Positions 1 through 6,546 of a stretch of 20,868 nucleotides of DNA are shown piece after piece. The position numbers and the translations under genes were made by a program. Below the pieces are notes generated by a model. That model made no database searches, had not been told where the DNA came from, and saw only the letters and a list, made by a program, of their open reading frames with translations. This DNA is from Smithellaceae bacterium (lineage in GTDB: Bacteria; Desulfobacterota; Syntrophia; Syntrophales; Smithellaceae), in assembly GCA_028701435.1 (NCBI GenBank), contig JAQVQT010000002.1:4631-25498 (forward strand), given 5' to 3'. Within the stretch, counting starts at the first letter, position 1, and each line of letters starts with the position of its first letter.

Positions 1-476
1 GCAAAATGGCTTCGGTGATCCGGAAAGCCTCCGCCGCGGTGGTTCTGATGCACATGCGGGGAACACCGGCCGATATGCAGCAAGGCGATCTGCGCTATGA
101 AGATCTGACGGGTGAAATTATCGCATTTCTTTCGGGCGCCGTCCAAAAAGCCCTGGCGGCGGGCATCAGCCGGGAGCGGCTGGTGGTTGATCCGGGAATC
201 GGCTTCGGCAAAACGTATGAGGACAACTGCACAATCCTCAACAAGCTTCGCGAGTTCAGGACGCTGGGCCTCCCGCTGCTGGTCGGGACCTCCCGCAAAG
301 CCTTTATCGGCAGCGTGACGGGGGATGCGGCGGATCAAAGAATGGAAGGAACCGCGGCGACGGTTGCCGCGGCCGTGATGAACGGCTGTCATATCGTTCG
401 CGTCCATGATGTCGCGGCCATGAAAAAAGTGGCGGCCATGACGGATGCGATTGTCCGCGCTGGAAGGGAACCATGA
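1..476 (+). CDS. folP: Dihydropteroate synthase, C-terminal part (5' end outside window)
   Basis: Condenses 6-hydroxymethyl-dihydropterin pyrophosphate with p-aminobenzoate to give dihydropteroate in cytosolic folate synthesis. The open frame (codons from base 3) runs in from the left edge with no start, so only about the last 158 residues are present; full-length family members have about 270-290. Visible family signatures are VVLMHMRGTP, the strand and loop DPGIGFGK, the GTSRKAFIG segment with the conserved Lys-Arg region that binds substrate, and the closing RVHDV motif of the TIM barrel. The ATG at base 6 lies inside the barrel and is not the start. The stop TGA overlaps the acpS start as ATGA, so the two are almost certainly translationally coupled. 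Identity is secure; only the N-terminus is missing. Confidence 0.96.
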   Translation, partial: KMASVIRKASAAVVLMHMRGTPADMQQGDLRYEDLTGEIIAFLSGAVQKALAAGISRERLVVDPGIGFGKTYEDNCTILNKLREFRTLGLPLLVGTSRKAFIGSVTGDAADQRMEGTAATVAAAVMNGCHIVRVHDVAAMKKVAAMTDAIVRAGREP

Positions 477-883
477 TTTACGGAATCGGCATCGATCTGG
501 TGGAAAACGACCGCATCGGAAAAATCATTCGGAAATGGGGTCCGAAATTTTTGTGCAGGGTGTTTACCGGCGCGGAAATCGAATACTGCGGGCGGCATGC
601 GCAGGCTTCCCTTCATTACGGAGCGCGCTTTGCCGTCAAGGAGTCGTTTCTCAAGGCGATCGGCACGGGCCTCGGCGCGGGCGTGAAGCTGGCGGAGATC
701 GAGGTGGTGAATGACCAAAGCGGAAAGCCGAAGCTTCGTCTGTCCGGCGGCGCGCGGGCCTTTGCGGATCGGGCCGGGATCGGTAAAATCCACCTGAGCA
801 TCACGCACACGAAAAATTACGCCTCCGCGGCGGTGGTGCTGGAAAAAGGATTGCCGGATGACGGGCTTGCGGATAAAATATGA
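473..883 (+). CDS. acpS: Holo-[acyl-carrier-protein] synthase
   Basis: Transfers 4'-phosphopantetheine from coenzyme A to the serine of apo-ACP, activating fatty acid synthesis in the cytosol. The 136-residue product matches the usual length of about 120-135. The N-terminal GIGIDLVE motif carries the metal-binding Asp8, and FAVKES carries Lys56-Glu57, the second conserved metal/CoA site. The C-terminal strand LSITHTKNYASA is also typical. The ATG at 473 overlaps the folP stop (ATGA) and is the only start giving the GIDLVE N-terminus. Its own stop overlaps the tsaE start in the same way, so folP-acpS-tsaE look like one transcript. An nnr gene is often found between acpS and tsaE in related bacteria and is absent here. 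Identity is firm. Confidence 0.96.
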   Translation: MIYGIGIDLVENDRIGKIIRKWGPKFLCRVFTGAEIEYCGRHAQASLHYGARFAVKESFLKAIGTGLGAGVKLAEIEVVNDQSGKPKLRLSGGARAFADRAGIGKIHLSITHTKNYASAAVVLEKGLPDDGLADKI

Positions 884-1359
884 ACAGCGTCGTCATTGAA
901 ATGGAATCGGAAAGCGCAGTGCAAACCTTTGACCTTGGCTTTTCGATCGGAAAGCGGGCCGAAGACGGGGATGTTTTCGCCCTGTCCGGAGAACTGGGAT
1001 CGGGCAAAACCTGCTTTACGGGCGGACTGGCGCGGGGTCTGGGTGTGGGCGAAGATTACGCGATTACCAGCCCGACCTTCACGCTGATCAACGAGTATTC
1101 AGGAAGGTGCAGACTTTATCACTGCGACGTTTACCGATTGAATTCGTCCGGCGATCTGGAGGATTTGGGATTTGACGAGTACCTGTCGGGAAAGGGTGTG
1201 ATGGCCATCGAATGGGCGGAGAAAATTCCGGACGCACTGCCGCCTCAGGCCCTATCGATTTCTTTTGTGTACGTGGATGAAAACAGGCGAAAGATAAGGA
1301 TCAACGGGCCCGCCGAAAGGGTCCGGGATTTGCTGCAAGACATTTTGAGGGAGGTTTAA
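880..1359 (+). CDS. tsaE: tRNA threonylcarbamoyladenosine biosynthesis ATPase TsaE
   Basis: The ATPase subunit of the TsaB-TsaD-TsaE complex that completes the t6A37 modification of ANN-decoding tRNAs. The 159-residue protein has the P-loop GELGSGKT at residues 37-44. It also has the diagnostic SPTFTLINEY at about 64-73, the DVYRL strand and the EWAEKI motif. Length and motif order are those of the YjeE/TsaE family. The ATG at 880 overlaps the acpS stop (ATGA), which supports this start and translational coupling. lysC follows after 4 bases. The partner genes tsaB and tsaD are not in the window. Confidence 0.95.
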   Translation: MNSVVIEMESESAVQTFDLGFSIGKRAEDGDVFALSGELGSGKTCFTGGLARGLGVGEDYAITSPTFTLINEYSGRCRLYHCDVYRLNSSGDLEDLGFDEYLSGKGVMAIEWAEKIPDALPPQALSISFVYVDENRRKIRINGPAERVRDLLQDILREV

Positions 1360-1363
1360 ATTT

Positions 1364-2584
1364 ATGGGGCTGGTGGTTCAGAAATTCGGCGGAACATCCG
1401 TGGCGAATGTTGAAAAGATCAAAAACGTGGCGGGCAAGGCGATTCGTGAAAAACAGGCGGGGCATGATGTGATTGTCGTTCTCTCGGCCATGGCGGGAGA
1501 AACGAACCGGCTGATCGATCTGGCCCACAGCGCGGCGGAAAGTCCGGATGAAAGGGAGTATGACTCGTTGATTTCCACCGGGGAGCAGGTGACGATTTCG
1601 CTGCTTTCCATCGTCCTGAATGACATGGGGTACCGCGCCCGCTCTTTTCTCGGTTTTCAGGTCAAAATCCTGACGGATCAGGCGCATCAGAAGGCGAGGA
1701 TTTCCATGATTGACACGGAGACGATTCGAAAGGAGCTGAAAAAAGGCGCCATTGTGGTCGTGGCCGGGTTCCAGGGCGTGGATGAAGAAAACAATATCAC
1801 CACCCTGGGCCGCGGAGGCTCCGACACCAGCGCGGTGGCTCTGGCGGCGGCCCTCAAGGCAGATCGGTGCGACATCTTTACGGATGTGGACGGGGTTTAC
1901 ACGACGGATCCCAACATCTGCGCCAAAGCCAGAAGACTGGAGAGGATTTCCTATGATGAAATGCTGGAAATGGCGATGACCGGCGCAAAAGTTCTTCAGC
2001 CCCGGTCGGTGGAAATGGCCAAAAAATACAATGTGCCCGTTTATGTCAAATCAACTTTTTCCGATGAAGGCGGAACACTGGTGACGAAGGAGGATAAAGA
2101 GATGGAAAGAGAAGTGCTGTCGGGAATTACCTATGACCGCGATCAGGTGAAGATTACAGTCGTTCACATACCGGACAGGCCGGGCATCGCGGCGAATTTG
2201 TTTTTGCCTTTGTCGGAGCGCCATATCAGCGTCGATATGATCATCCAGAACGCGAGCTCTCAAGGCTTCACGGATTTGACCTTCACGGTGTCGAAAAAGG
2301 ATATGAAGACGGCGCAGAAAATTGTGGAGGCGACGGCCAAAGAAATCGGCGCCAAAAAAGTGGAAGTCGATGACGACGTGGCCAAGGTCTCCATCATCGG
2401 CGTGGGCATGCTCAGTCATTCCGGCGTCGCGGCCAAAATGTTCAAAACCATGGCGGATGAAGGCATCAACATTATGATGATCAGCACGTCGGAGATTAAA
2501 ATTTCCTGCGTGATCCAGAGAAAATACACGGAGCTGGCCGTCATGGTGCTGCATGACGCTTTTCATCTGGAAAAGAAGAAATAA
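1364..2584 (+). CDS. lysC: Aspartate kinase (lysine/threonine/methionine pathway entry)
   Basis: Phosphorylates L-aspartate to 4-phospho-aspartate, the first step toward lysine, diaminopimelate, threonine and methionine. The 406 residues are typical of monofunctional aspartokinases; there is no fused homoserine dehydrogenase. The amino-acid-kinase domain begins with KFGGTSV (residues 7-13) and contains TLGRGGSDTSA. The last 140 or so residues, from about VKITVVHIPDRPG and VAKVSIIGVGM, form two ACT domains with the MISTSEIKISC strand, implying allosteric feedback by lysine and/or threonine (family knowledge; the effector cannot be read from sequence). A good Shine-Dalgarno (GGGAGG) lies about 9 bases before the ATG. 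It is the fourth gene of the folP cluster. Confidence 0.96.
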   Translation: MGLVVQKFGGTSVANVEKIKNVAGKAIREKQAGHDVIVVLSAMAGETNRLIDLAHSAAESPDEREYDSLISTGEQVTISLLSIVLNDMGYRARSFLGFQVKILTDQAHQKARISMIDTETIRKELKKGAIVVVAGFQGVDEENNITTLGRGGSDTSAVALAAALKADRCDIFTDVDGVYTTDPNICAKARRLERISYDEMLEMAMTGAKVLQPRSVEMAKKYNVPVYVKSTFSDEGGTLVTKEDKEMEREVLSGITYDRDQVKITVVHIPDRPGIAANLFLPLSERHISVDMIIQNASSQGFTDLTFTVSKKDMKTAQKIVEATAKEIGAKKVEVDDDVAKVSIIGVGMLSHSGVAAKMFKTMADEGINIMMISTSEIKISCVIQRKYTELAVMVLHDAFHLEKKK

Positions 2585-2587
2585 AAC

Positions 2588-3211
2588 GTGAAATGGTATG
2601 AGCATCAGATCCGGGGGGTGATTGCGCTGGGCGTTGTGCTGGCGTTGATCCCCCCGATTCTTTTTTTGACTCCCTCGCTGATCCCCCCAAAATATCCCAT
2701 TCTCTCTGAATCCGGCCCGCGAACCCTGGCGGTGGAACTTGTGGACCCCAAAGGAGTTTCAGGCATTTATTTTGTCGCACCGGGTGAGTCGCTCCATTCG
2801 CTGTGTCTTCGTTTGGGTATTCCCGCGCCGGAAGGAAAGGACCTTCTTTTGCGAAACGGCATGCGGGTTCGCTTCGCGCCTGACAAAAACGGACGGTCCG
2901 TTCGAATAGAAAACATGGATGCCGGGACGAGACTGGCTTTGGGACTGCCGGTGGATATTAATCTGGCTGGATTTGACGACTTGCGAATGATTCCCGGAGT
3001 GGGAAACAAACTGGCGGCCGACATTGTGGCGCTGCGGGAGAAAACCGGCCGGTTCAACCGTCTGGAGGAGCTCACGCAGATCAAGGGAATCAAAGAGAAA
3101 AAAATGGAGAAATTAAGAAACTATCTCTATATCGACGGTCGCAAGGCTAATATAATGATAAATTCAGGCGGCTTCGTAAAAAGTTCCGCAGGCAAGGCGC
3201 GCAAATCCTGA
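2588..3211 (+). CDS. Membrane-anchored helix-hairpin-helix (ComEA-like) protein, C-terminus altered by a repeat element
   Basis: A 207-residue protein. It has a short N-terminal membrane segment (about residues 10-30, hydrophobic and proline-rich), then a degenerate SLBB-like stretch (about 50-115). A helix-hairpin-helix pair follows from residue 123 (start DINLAGFDDL, then the hairpins IPGVG and IKGIKEK). This is the architecture of ComEA-type DNA-binding proteins, so periplasmic DNA binding or uptake is a reasonable inference, but no other competence gene is nearby. The start is GTG at 2588, 3 bases after the lysC stop, with only a weak purine-rich ribosome site. The last 13 or so residues and the stop codon lie inside the palindromic element at 3169-3290. 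The natural C-terminus has therefore probably been replaced, though the HhH core is intact. Confidence 0.85.
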   Translation: MKWYEHQIRGVIALGVVLALIPPILFLTPSLIPPKYPILSESGPRTLAVELVDPKGVSGIYFVAPGESLHSLCLRLGIPAPEGKDLLLRNGMRVRFAPDKNGRSVRIENMDAGTRLALGLPVDINLAGFDDLRMIPGVGNKLAADIVALREKTGRFNRLEELTQIKGIKEKKMEKLRNYLYIDGRKANIMINSGGFVKSSAGKARKS

Positions 3212-3290
3212 GGAATGAGGCGTACTTCAGCGTACGCCGCAATGACGAAGGATGCAGCACAACGCAGCATCCGGGCTTTTTACGAAGCCG
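3169..3290. repeat. Palindromic repeat element A (MITE-like), between convergent genes
   Basis: A 122-base element bounded by a perfect 15-base inverted repeat: CGGCTTCGTAAAAAG at 3169-3183 and its complement at 3276-3290. Inside are two more hairpins. One has a 7-bp stem at 3219-3225/3232-3238 (GGCGTAC/GTACGCC, loop 6). The other has a 6-bp stem at 3250-3255/3267-3272 (GGATGC/GCATCC, loop 11). It codes for nothing except the tail of the upstream HhH gene, and it abuts the stop codon of the convergent transglycosylase gene (3293-3291). The nested hairpins with an A/T run at each end could act as a bidirectional terminator. The structure is seen directly; the mobile-element interpretation is inference. 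Confidence 0.85.
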
Positions 3291-3905
3291 TCATAATTTG
3301 CTGTAGGATTGATACAGGTCAAGAACCCGCCGGACATAATTCTGCGTTTCACGGTACGGCGGCACGCCGTAGTTGTATTTGGCCACCGCCCCTTCGCCCG
3401 CATTGTACGCGGCCAGTGCAAGCGTCAAATTGCCCTTATAAAGATTCAGCAGATATCGAAGGTATCGGGCGCCTCCTTCAATGTTGTTTTCGGGGTGGAA
3501 AACGTCATTCACATTCAGCGCGGAGGCGGTCTGCGGCATGAGCTGCATGAGGCCTTTGGCGCCGGCGGGCGATACGGCTTTGTGGTTGAAGTTGGATTCC
3601 GCCTTGATGACGGCCTTGATCAGGGAGGCATCCAGCTTGAACTTGCTGGCGGCCTGGGTGATGATTTTGTCATAGGCCCGCACATTGATGTTGGGGGAGA
3701 AGATGATTCTTTTTTCCCGGACGAGCATGACGTATTTGACCTTGGAATTGGAAGGCACGTTGGTCAGATGGATGACGCCGTCCGCGTCCTCGTATTTGTA
3801 AATATCTGCATGGGAGGGGGCGGCCTGCAGAAAAACCAGGAAGAAAAACAGGGCGATCAGCCCTCCCGCCAACCGGCAAATATTTATTTTTGTCTTGTGA
3901 ATCAT
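3291..3905 (-). CDS. Secreted lytic transglycosylase with SLT domain and N-terminal DUF4124-like region
   Basis: Cleaves the MurNAc-GlcNAc bond of peptidoglycan to give 1,6-anhydro products (GH23 fold). With the ATG at 3905 the product is 204 residues. It has a basic start, a hydrophobic core and a cleavage-like site after Ala33 (PSHA before DIYKY), i.e. a signal peptide. Residues 33-60 resemble DUF4124 (IYKYEDADGVIHLTNVPS). The SLT domain has the catalytic Glu103 in KAESNF, then GLMQLMP at 118-124 and AYNAGEG at 166-172. The frame stays open up to 3983, but the extra 26 codons run into repeat element B and would spoil the signal peptide. The gene faces opposite to its plus-strand neighbours and is bracketed by two palindromic elements. 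Its stop TGA (3293-3291) touches element A. Confidence 0.92.
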   Translation of the reverse strand: MIHKTKINICRLAGGLIALFFFLVFLQAAPSHADIYKYEDADGVIHLTNVPSNSKVKYVMLVREKRIIFSPNINVRAYDKIITQAASKFKLDASLIKAVIKAESNFNHKAVSPAGAKGLMQLMPQTASALNVNDVFHPENNIEGGARYLRYLLNLYKGNLTLALAAYNAGEGAVAKYNYGVPPYRETQNYVRRVLDLYQSYSKL

Positions 3906-3911
3906 GGCCTT

Positions 3912-3940
3912 ATCATACTGGAAGGATGCTGTAAGTTCAA
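3912..3940 (-). promoter_or_regulatory. Probable sigma-70 promoter of the lytic transglycosylase gene
   Basis: On the minus strand TTGAAC (3940-3935) is followed by a 17-base spacer and TATGAT (3917-3912), a 5/6 match to the -10 consensus. Only 6 bases separate the -10 box from the ATG at 3905, so transcription would start on or next to the start codon and the mRNA would be leaderless. Confidence 0.6.
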
Positions 3941-3968
3941 GCGGAAAATAGCCCGTCAGGTATTTCAT

Positions 3969-4155
3969 CGGCCTGTTGCCCAATGTCCCTTTGAGCGGCC
4001 ATTGAGAGTGTTTTGTAATACAATCTTGGCGAAGCGAAAGATCAGCAATGACAACTGTTTGAGCCGAAGGCGAGTTTTGTCATTGCCTTCCGCGAGCCTT
4101 AGATTTATACAAAACGCTCTCAGGCAGGCGAAAAGGGTATTTGGGCAACAGGCCG
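3969..4155. repeat. Long nested palindromic element B
   Basis: A 187-base imperfect palindrome of three nested stems. The outer stem is a perfect 15-bp inverted repeat (CGGCCTGTTGCCCAA at 3969-3983, complement at 4141-4155). The middle stem is 13 of 14 bp (GAGAGTGTTTTGTA at 4004-4017 against 4108-4121). The inner stem is a perfect 10 bp (GCAATGACAA at 4045-4054 against 4077-4086). The arms between stems also resemble each other (CCCTTT near both ends; ATCTTGGC and the complement of GCCTTAGAT), so the whole element folds on itself. It encodes no credible protein. It sits upstream of the transglycosylase promoter and about 90 bases before tRNA-Pro. Most of the 3906-4243 gene gap is this element. 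Confidence 0.85.
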
Positions 4156-4189
4156 GTTACACCCGCCTCTGTTGAATTTGTGTTTGTTC

Positions 4190-4218
4190 TTGACAGGTTT
4201 TGCCGAAGGTGGTAATTC
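4190..4218 (+). promoter_or_regulatory. Possible promoter of tRNA-Pro
   Basis: A perfect TTGACA at 4190-4195 is followed after 17 bases by the weak -10 candidate TAATTC (4213-4218), preceded by TGG like an extended -10. The predicted start would lie about 20 bases before the mature tRNA. The -35 is convincing; the -10 is poor. Confidence 0.4.
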
Positions 4219-4243
4219 CTCCAGCACTTTTAGCACATCATGT

Positions 4244-4320
4244 CGGGGCGTGGCGCAGTCTGGTAGCGTATCTGAATGGGGTTCAGAGGGCCGGTGGTTC
4301 AAATCCACTCGCCCCGACCA
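4244..4320 (+). tRNA. tRNA-Pro (anticodon GGG)
   Basis: A 77-base cloverleaf with CCA encoded at 4318-4320. The acceptor CGGGGCG (4244-4250) pairs with CGCCCCG (4310-4316). The anticodon stem is TCTGA/TCAGA with loop ATGGGGT, placing anticodon GGG at 4278-4280 (proline CCC/CCU). The T arm is GGTGG-TTCAAAT-CCACT, with one G-U pair. A run of six T follows directly after the gene. Confidence 0.96.
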
Positions 4321-4433
4321 TTTTTTCCAGTTCATCTTTCTCTTGCAATCCAGGGAATTATACTCTACAGGATGCGGCCGGCAGGAATTGCAACATGACT
4401 GGTTTTGCAGCAGTGTGCCGAAAATAATCCGCG

Positions 4434-4461
4434 TTGACATTTTGACCAATGAATATATAAT
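4434..4461 (+). promoter_or_regulatory. Perfect-consensus sigma-70 promoter for tRNA-Leu and probably tig-clpP-clpX
   Basis: TTGACA (4434-4439), a 16-base spacer and TATAAT (4456-4461): both hexamers match the consensus in all positions. The start would fall near 4468, about 10 bases before tRNA-Leu. No terminator is visible between tRNA-Leu and tig, so the same transcript probably continues into the chaperone-protease cluster. Confidence 0.9.
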
Positions 4462-4477
4462 CCCGAAGCCATCACGG

Positions 4478-4562
4478 GCGAGAGTGGCGGAATTGGCAGA
4501 CGCACTGGACTTAGGATCCAGCGGGTAAAACCTTAGGAGTTCAAGTCTCCTCTCTCGCACCA
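4478..4562 (+). tRNA. tRNA-Leu (anticodon TAG)
   Basis: An 85-base class II tRNA with a long variable arm and encoded CCA (4560-4562). The acceptor GCGAGAG (4478-4484) pairs with CTCTCGC (4552-4558). The anticodon stem CTGGA/TCCAG encloses loop CTTAGGA, giving anticodon TAG at 4512-4514 (leucine CUN). The tRNA 3' end lies only 47 bases before the trigger factor start codon. Confidence 0.97.
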
Positions 4563-4609
4563 GAATGAAAATGAAGGATAATTCCATACAGAAGAAGGAG
4601 AATCAAGGC

Positions 4610-5935
4610 GTGAGCGAGCTTTCCGTTAAAGTAGAGGACCTAAGCCAGGTAAAGAAAAAAATGTCTTTCGAGATCCCCTGGGCCTTTGTAAAAGATGAAC
4701 TGGACGCCGTTTACCGGACCATCGGCAAAAAGGCGAAAATTAAGGGCTTCCGTCCGGGCAAGATTCCCCGGAAGGTGCTGGAAACCTATTTCAAAAGCGA
4801 CGCGGAAGGGGAGACCATTACCAATATCGTTAACCGGTACTACTGGCAGGAGCTGGATCAGCGGAAAATCGTGTCTCTTTCCCGTCCGGAAATCGAGCAG
4901 AACGGATTGAAGGAAGACACGGACTTTTCCTTCAGCGCCTCTTTTGAAACGGAGCCGGAGATTGATCCTCAGGGGTATCAGGGGATTGAACTTACAAAAA
5001 CCGAAATCAAAGTTTCGGATGCCGATATGGATAAGCGCCTTCGGGAAATCCGCAAAATGTTTGCCAGTCTGCAGGATGTCGGGGAAGACCGGCCGGCGGC
5101 GATGGGCGATTTTGTAATGATTGATTTCGCGGGCACGCTGGACGGCGAAGCGCTTCCCGAGCTGAAAGCGGATGATTATCTTCTGGAGCTCGGCTCCAAA
5201 AGATTTGTTCCCGGCTTTGAAGAGCAGGTTGCCGGAATGAAAAAAGGCGAAACCCAGGATATTCAGGTCACCTTTCCGGCCGACTATTCCGAACCGAAGA
5301 TGGCGGGCAAAAACGTCGTCTTTGCGGTCACCCTCAAAGAGCTCAAAGAACAGAAACTGCCGGAGTTGAACGAAGACTTCGTCAAGAATTTCGACAAGTA
5401 CAGCACATTGGACGATTTGAAAAGTGATGTCCGGAAATCCATGGAAGAGCAATGTAAACGCCAGAGCGATGCGAAGCTGAAGGATTCGATTACGGAGGCC
5501 GTGCTTGCCGCCAATGCCTTTGAAGCGCCCGCGTCCCTGGTGCAGAGACAGATCTTCTATATGATTACCGATACACAAAAAAGAATGCGCTCCGCCGGCA
5601 TGGACGAGAAGAACGCCATGGAACTGAGTTTCCGAATGCACGATCAGTTCAAAACCGAAGCGGAGAAAACGGTCAGGGCCTTTCTCCTTTTTAAGAAAAT
5701 AGCCGAAAAAGAAGCCATAACCCTATCCGATGAAGATATCAGTAATCATATCGAGGAGTTGGCCCAAATCCACCACATGAATGCCGAATCCGTCCAGAAG
5801 ATCTACGAAGACGAGGAGAAAAAAGAATCCCTGACGGCGGAGATTCTACAGAAAAAGGTATTTGACTTTATCGAACGGCAGGCCAATATTAAGGTCGAAG
5901 AAAAGATCGGAATGGGCGAGGAGGCTGCTCAATGA
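4610..5935 (+). CDS. tig: Trigger factor, ribosome-associated chaperone and prolyl isomerase
   Basis: Binds ribosomal protein L23 at the exit tunnel and folds nascent chains. With GTG at 4610 the product is 441 residues, the normal family length. The N-terminal domain carries the ribosome-docking signature GFRPGK at residues 46-51. An FKBP-type PPIase domain follows at about 155-245 (GDFVMIDFAGTLDG, then FVPGFEEQVAGMKKGE). The helical C-terminal substrate cradle fills the rest. The GTG is chosen because AGAAGGAG ends 9 bases upstream and the product then begins SELSVKVEDLSQVKKK like other trigger factors. The in-frame ATG at 4565 sits 3 bases after the tRNA-Leu CCA and has no ribosome site. 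The stop overlaps clpP (ATGA). Confidence 0.95.
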   Translation: MSELSVKVEDLSQVKKKMSFEIPWAFVKDELDAVYRTIGKKAKIKGFRPGKIPRKVLETYFKSDAEGETITNIVNRYYWQELDQRKIVSLSRPEIEQNGLKEDTDFSFSASFETEPEIDPQGYQGIELTKTEIKVSDADMDKRLREIRKMFASLQDVGEDRPAAMGDFVMIDFAGTLDGEALPELKADDYLLELGSKRFVPGFEEQVAGMKKGETQDIQVTFPADYSEPKMAGKNVVFAVTLKELKEQKLPELNEDFVKNFDKYSTLDDLKSDVRKSMEEQCKRQSDAKLKDSITEAVLAANAFEAPASLVQRQIFYMITDTQKRMRSAGMDEKNAMELSFRMHDQFKTEAEKTVRAFLLFKKIAEKEAITLSDEDISNHIEELAQIHHMNAESVQKIYEDEEKKESLTAEILQKKVFDFIERQANIKVEEKIGMGEEAAQ

Positions 5936-6534
5936 ATTTGATCCCCATGGTGGTGGAACAGGATGGACGGGGTGAAAGGGCGTTTGATATCTATTCCCGG
6001 CTTTTAAAGGACCGGATCATCTTTCTGGGGACGGCGATTGATGACAATGTGGCCAATGTGGTGGTCGCGCAGATGCTTTATCTGGAGGCGGAAGATCCGG
6101 ACAAGGACATCTTTTTCTACTTGAATTCTCCCGGAGGACATGTAAGCTCCGGAATGGCGATTTACGACACGATGCAGTATATCAAGCCCCATATTTCCAC
6201 GGTGTGCATGGGGCAGGCGGCCAGCATGGCGGCGCTTCTTCTGGCGGCCGGTGAGAAGGGAAAACGGTTTGCCCTTCCTCATTCAAGGATTCTGATTCAT
6301 CAGCCGCTGGGAGGTTTTCAGGGCCAGGCGACGGATATTGACATACAGGCCAGAGAAATTCTCAGGTTGAAGGAAGACCTCAACAAAATTCTGGCGGAAT
6401 TGACCGGTCAGCCGTTGGAAAAGGTGGTAAACGACACGGAGCGGGATTACTTTATGACCAGCTATCAAGCGAAAGACTATGGGTTAATTGATGAAATCGT
6501 GGTTCGGAAATCCGCGGCGGCCGGTGGTAAGTAA
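5932..6534 (+). CDS. clpP: ATP-dependent Clp protease proteolytic subunit
   Basis: Serine peptidase that forms a double heptameric barrel and degrades substrates fed by ClpX. The 200-residue protein carries the full catalytic triad: Ser98 in GQAASMAA, His123 in ILIHQP and Asp172 in ERDYFM. The N-terminus begins MNLIPMVVEQ, which corresponds to the mature start of E. coli ClpP. There is thus no room for the usual propeptide beyond one or two residues. The ATG at 5932 overlaps the tig stop as ATGA, indicating coupling. clpX follows after 12 bases. Confidence 0.97.
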   Translation: MNLIPMVVEQDGRGERAFDIYSRLLKDRIIFLGTAIDDNVANVVVAQMLYLEAEDPDKDIFFYLNSPGGHVSSGMAIYDTMQYIKPHISTVCMGQAASMAALLLAAGEKGKRFALPHSRILIHQPLGGFQGQATDIDIQAREILRLKEDLNKILAELTGQPLEKVVNDTERDYFMTSYQAKDYGLIDEIVVRKSAAAGGK

Positions 6535-6546
6535 AGGAGAGATTCA

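Noticed and set aside
3169..4155. Elements A and B as a CRISPR array or a complete insertion sequence
   Set aside because: There are no regularly spaced direct repeats, and neither element encodes a transposase. They are inverted, unique within the window and unrelated to each other.
3309..4175. 288-codon plus-strand open frame antisense to the transglycosylase gene
   Set aside because: It is the reverse shadow of the SLT gene and then runs through element B. It has no ribosome site and no recognisable protein motif, while the minus strand carries a clear SLT domain and signal peptide.
4120..4587. Open frames on both strands over the tRNA-Pro/tRNA-Leu region
   Set aside because: They translate tRNA genes and the edge of element B. 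The tRNA cloverleaves and the promoter explain this region.
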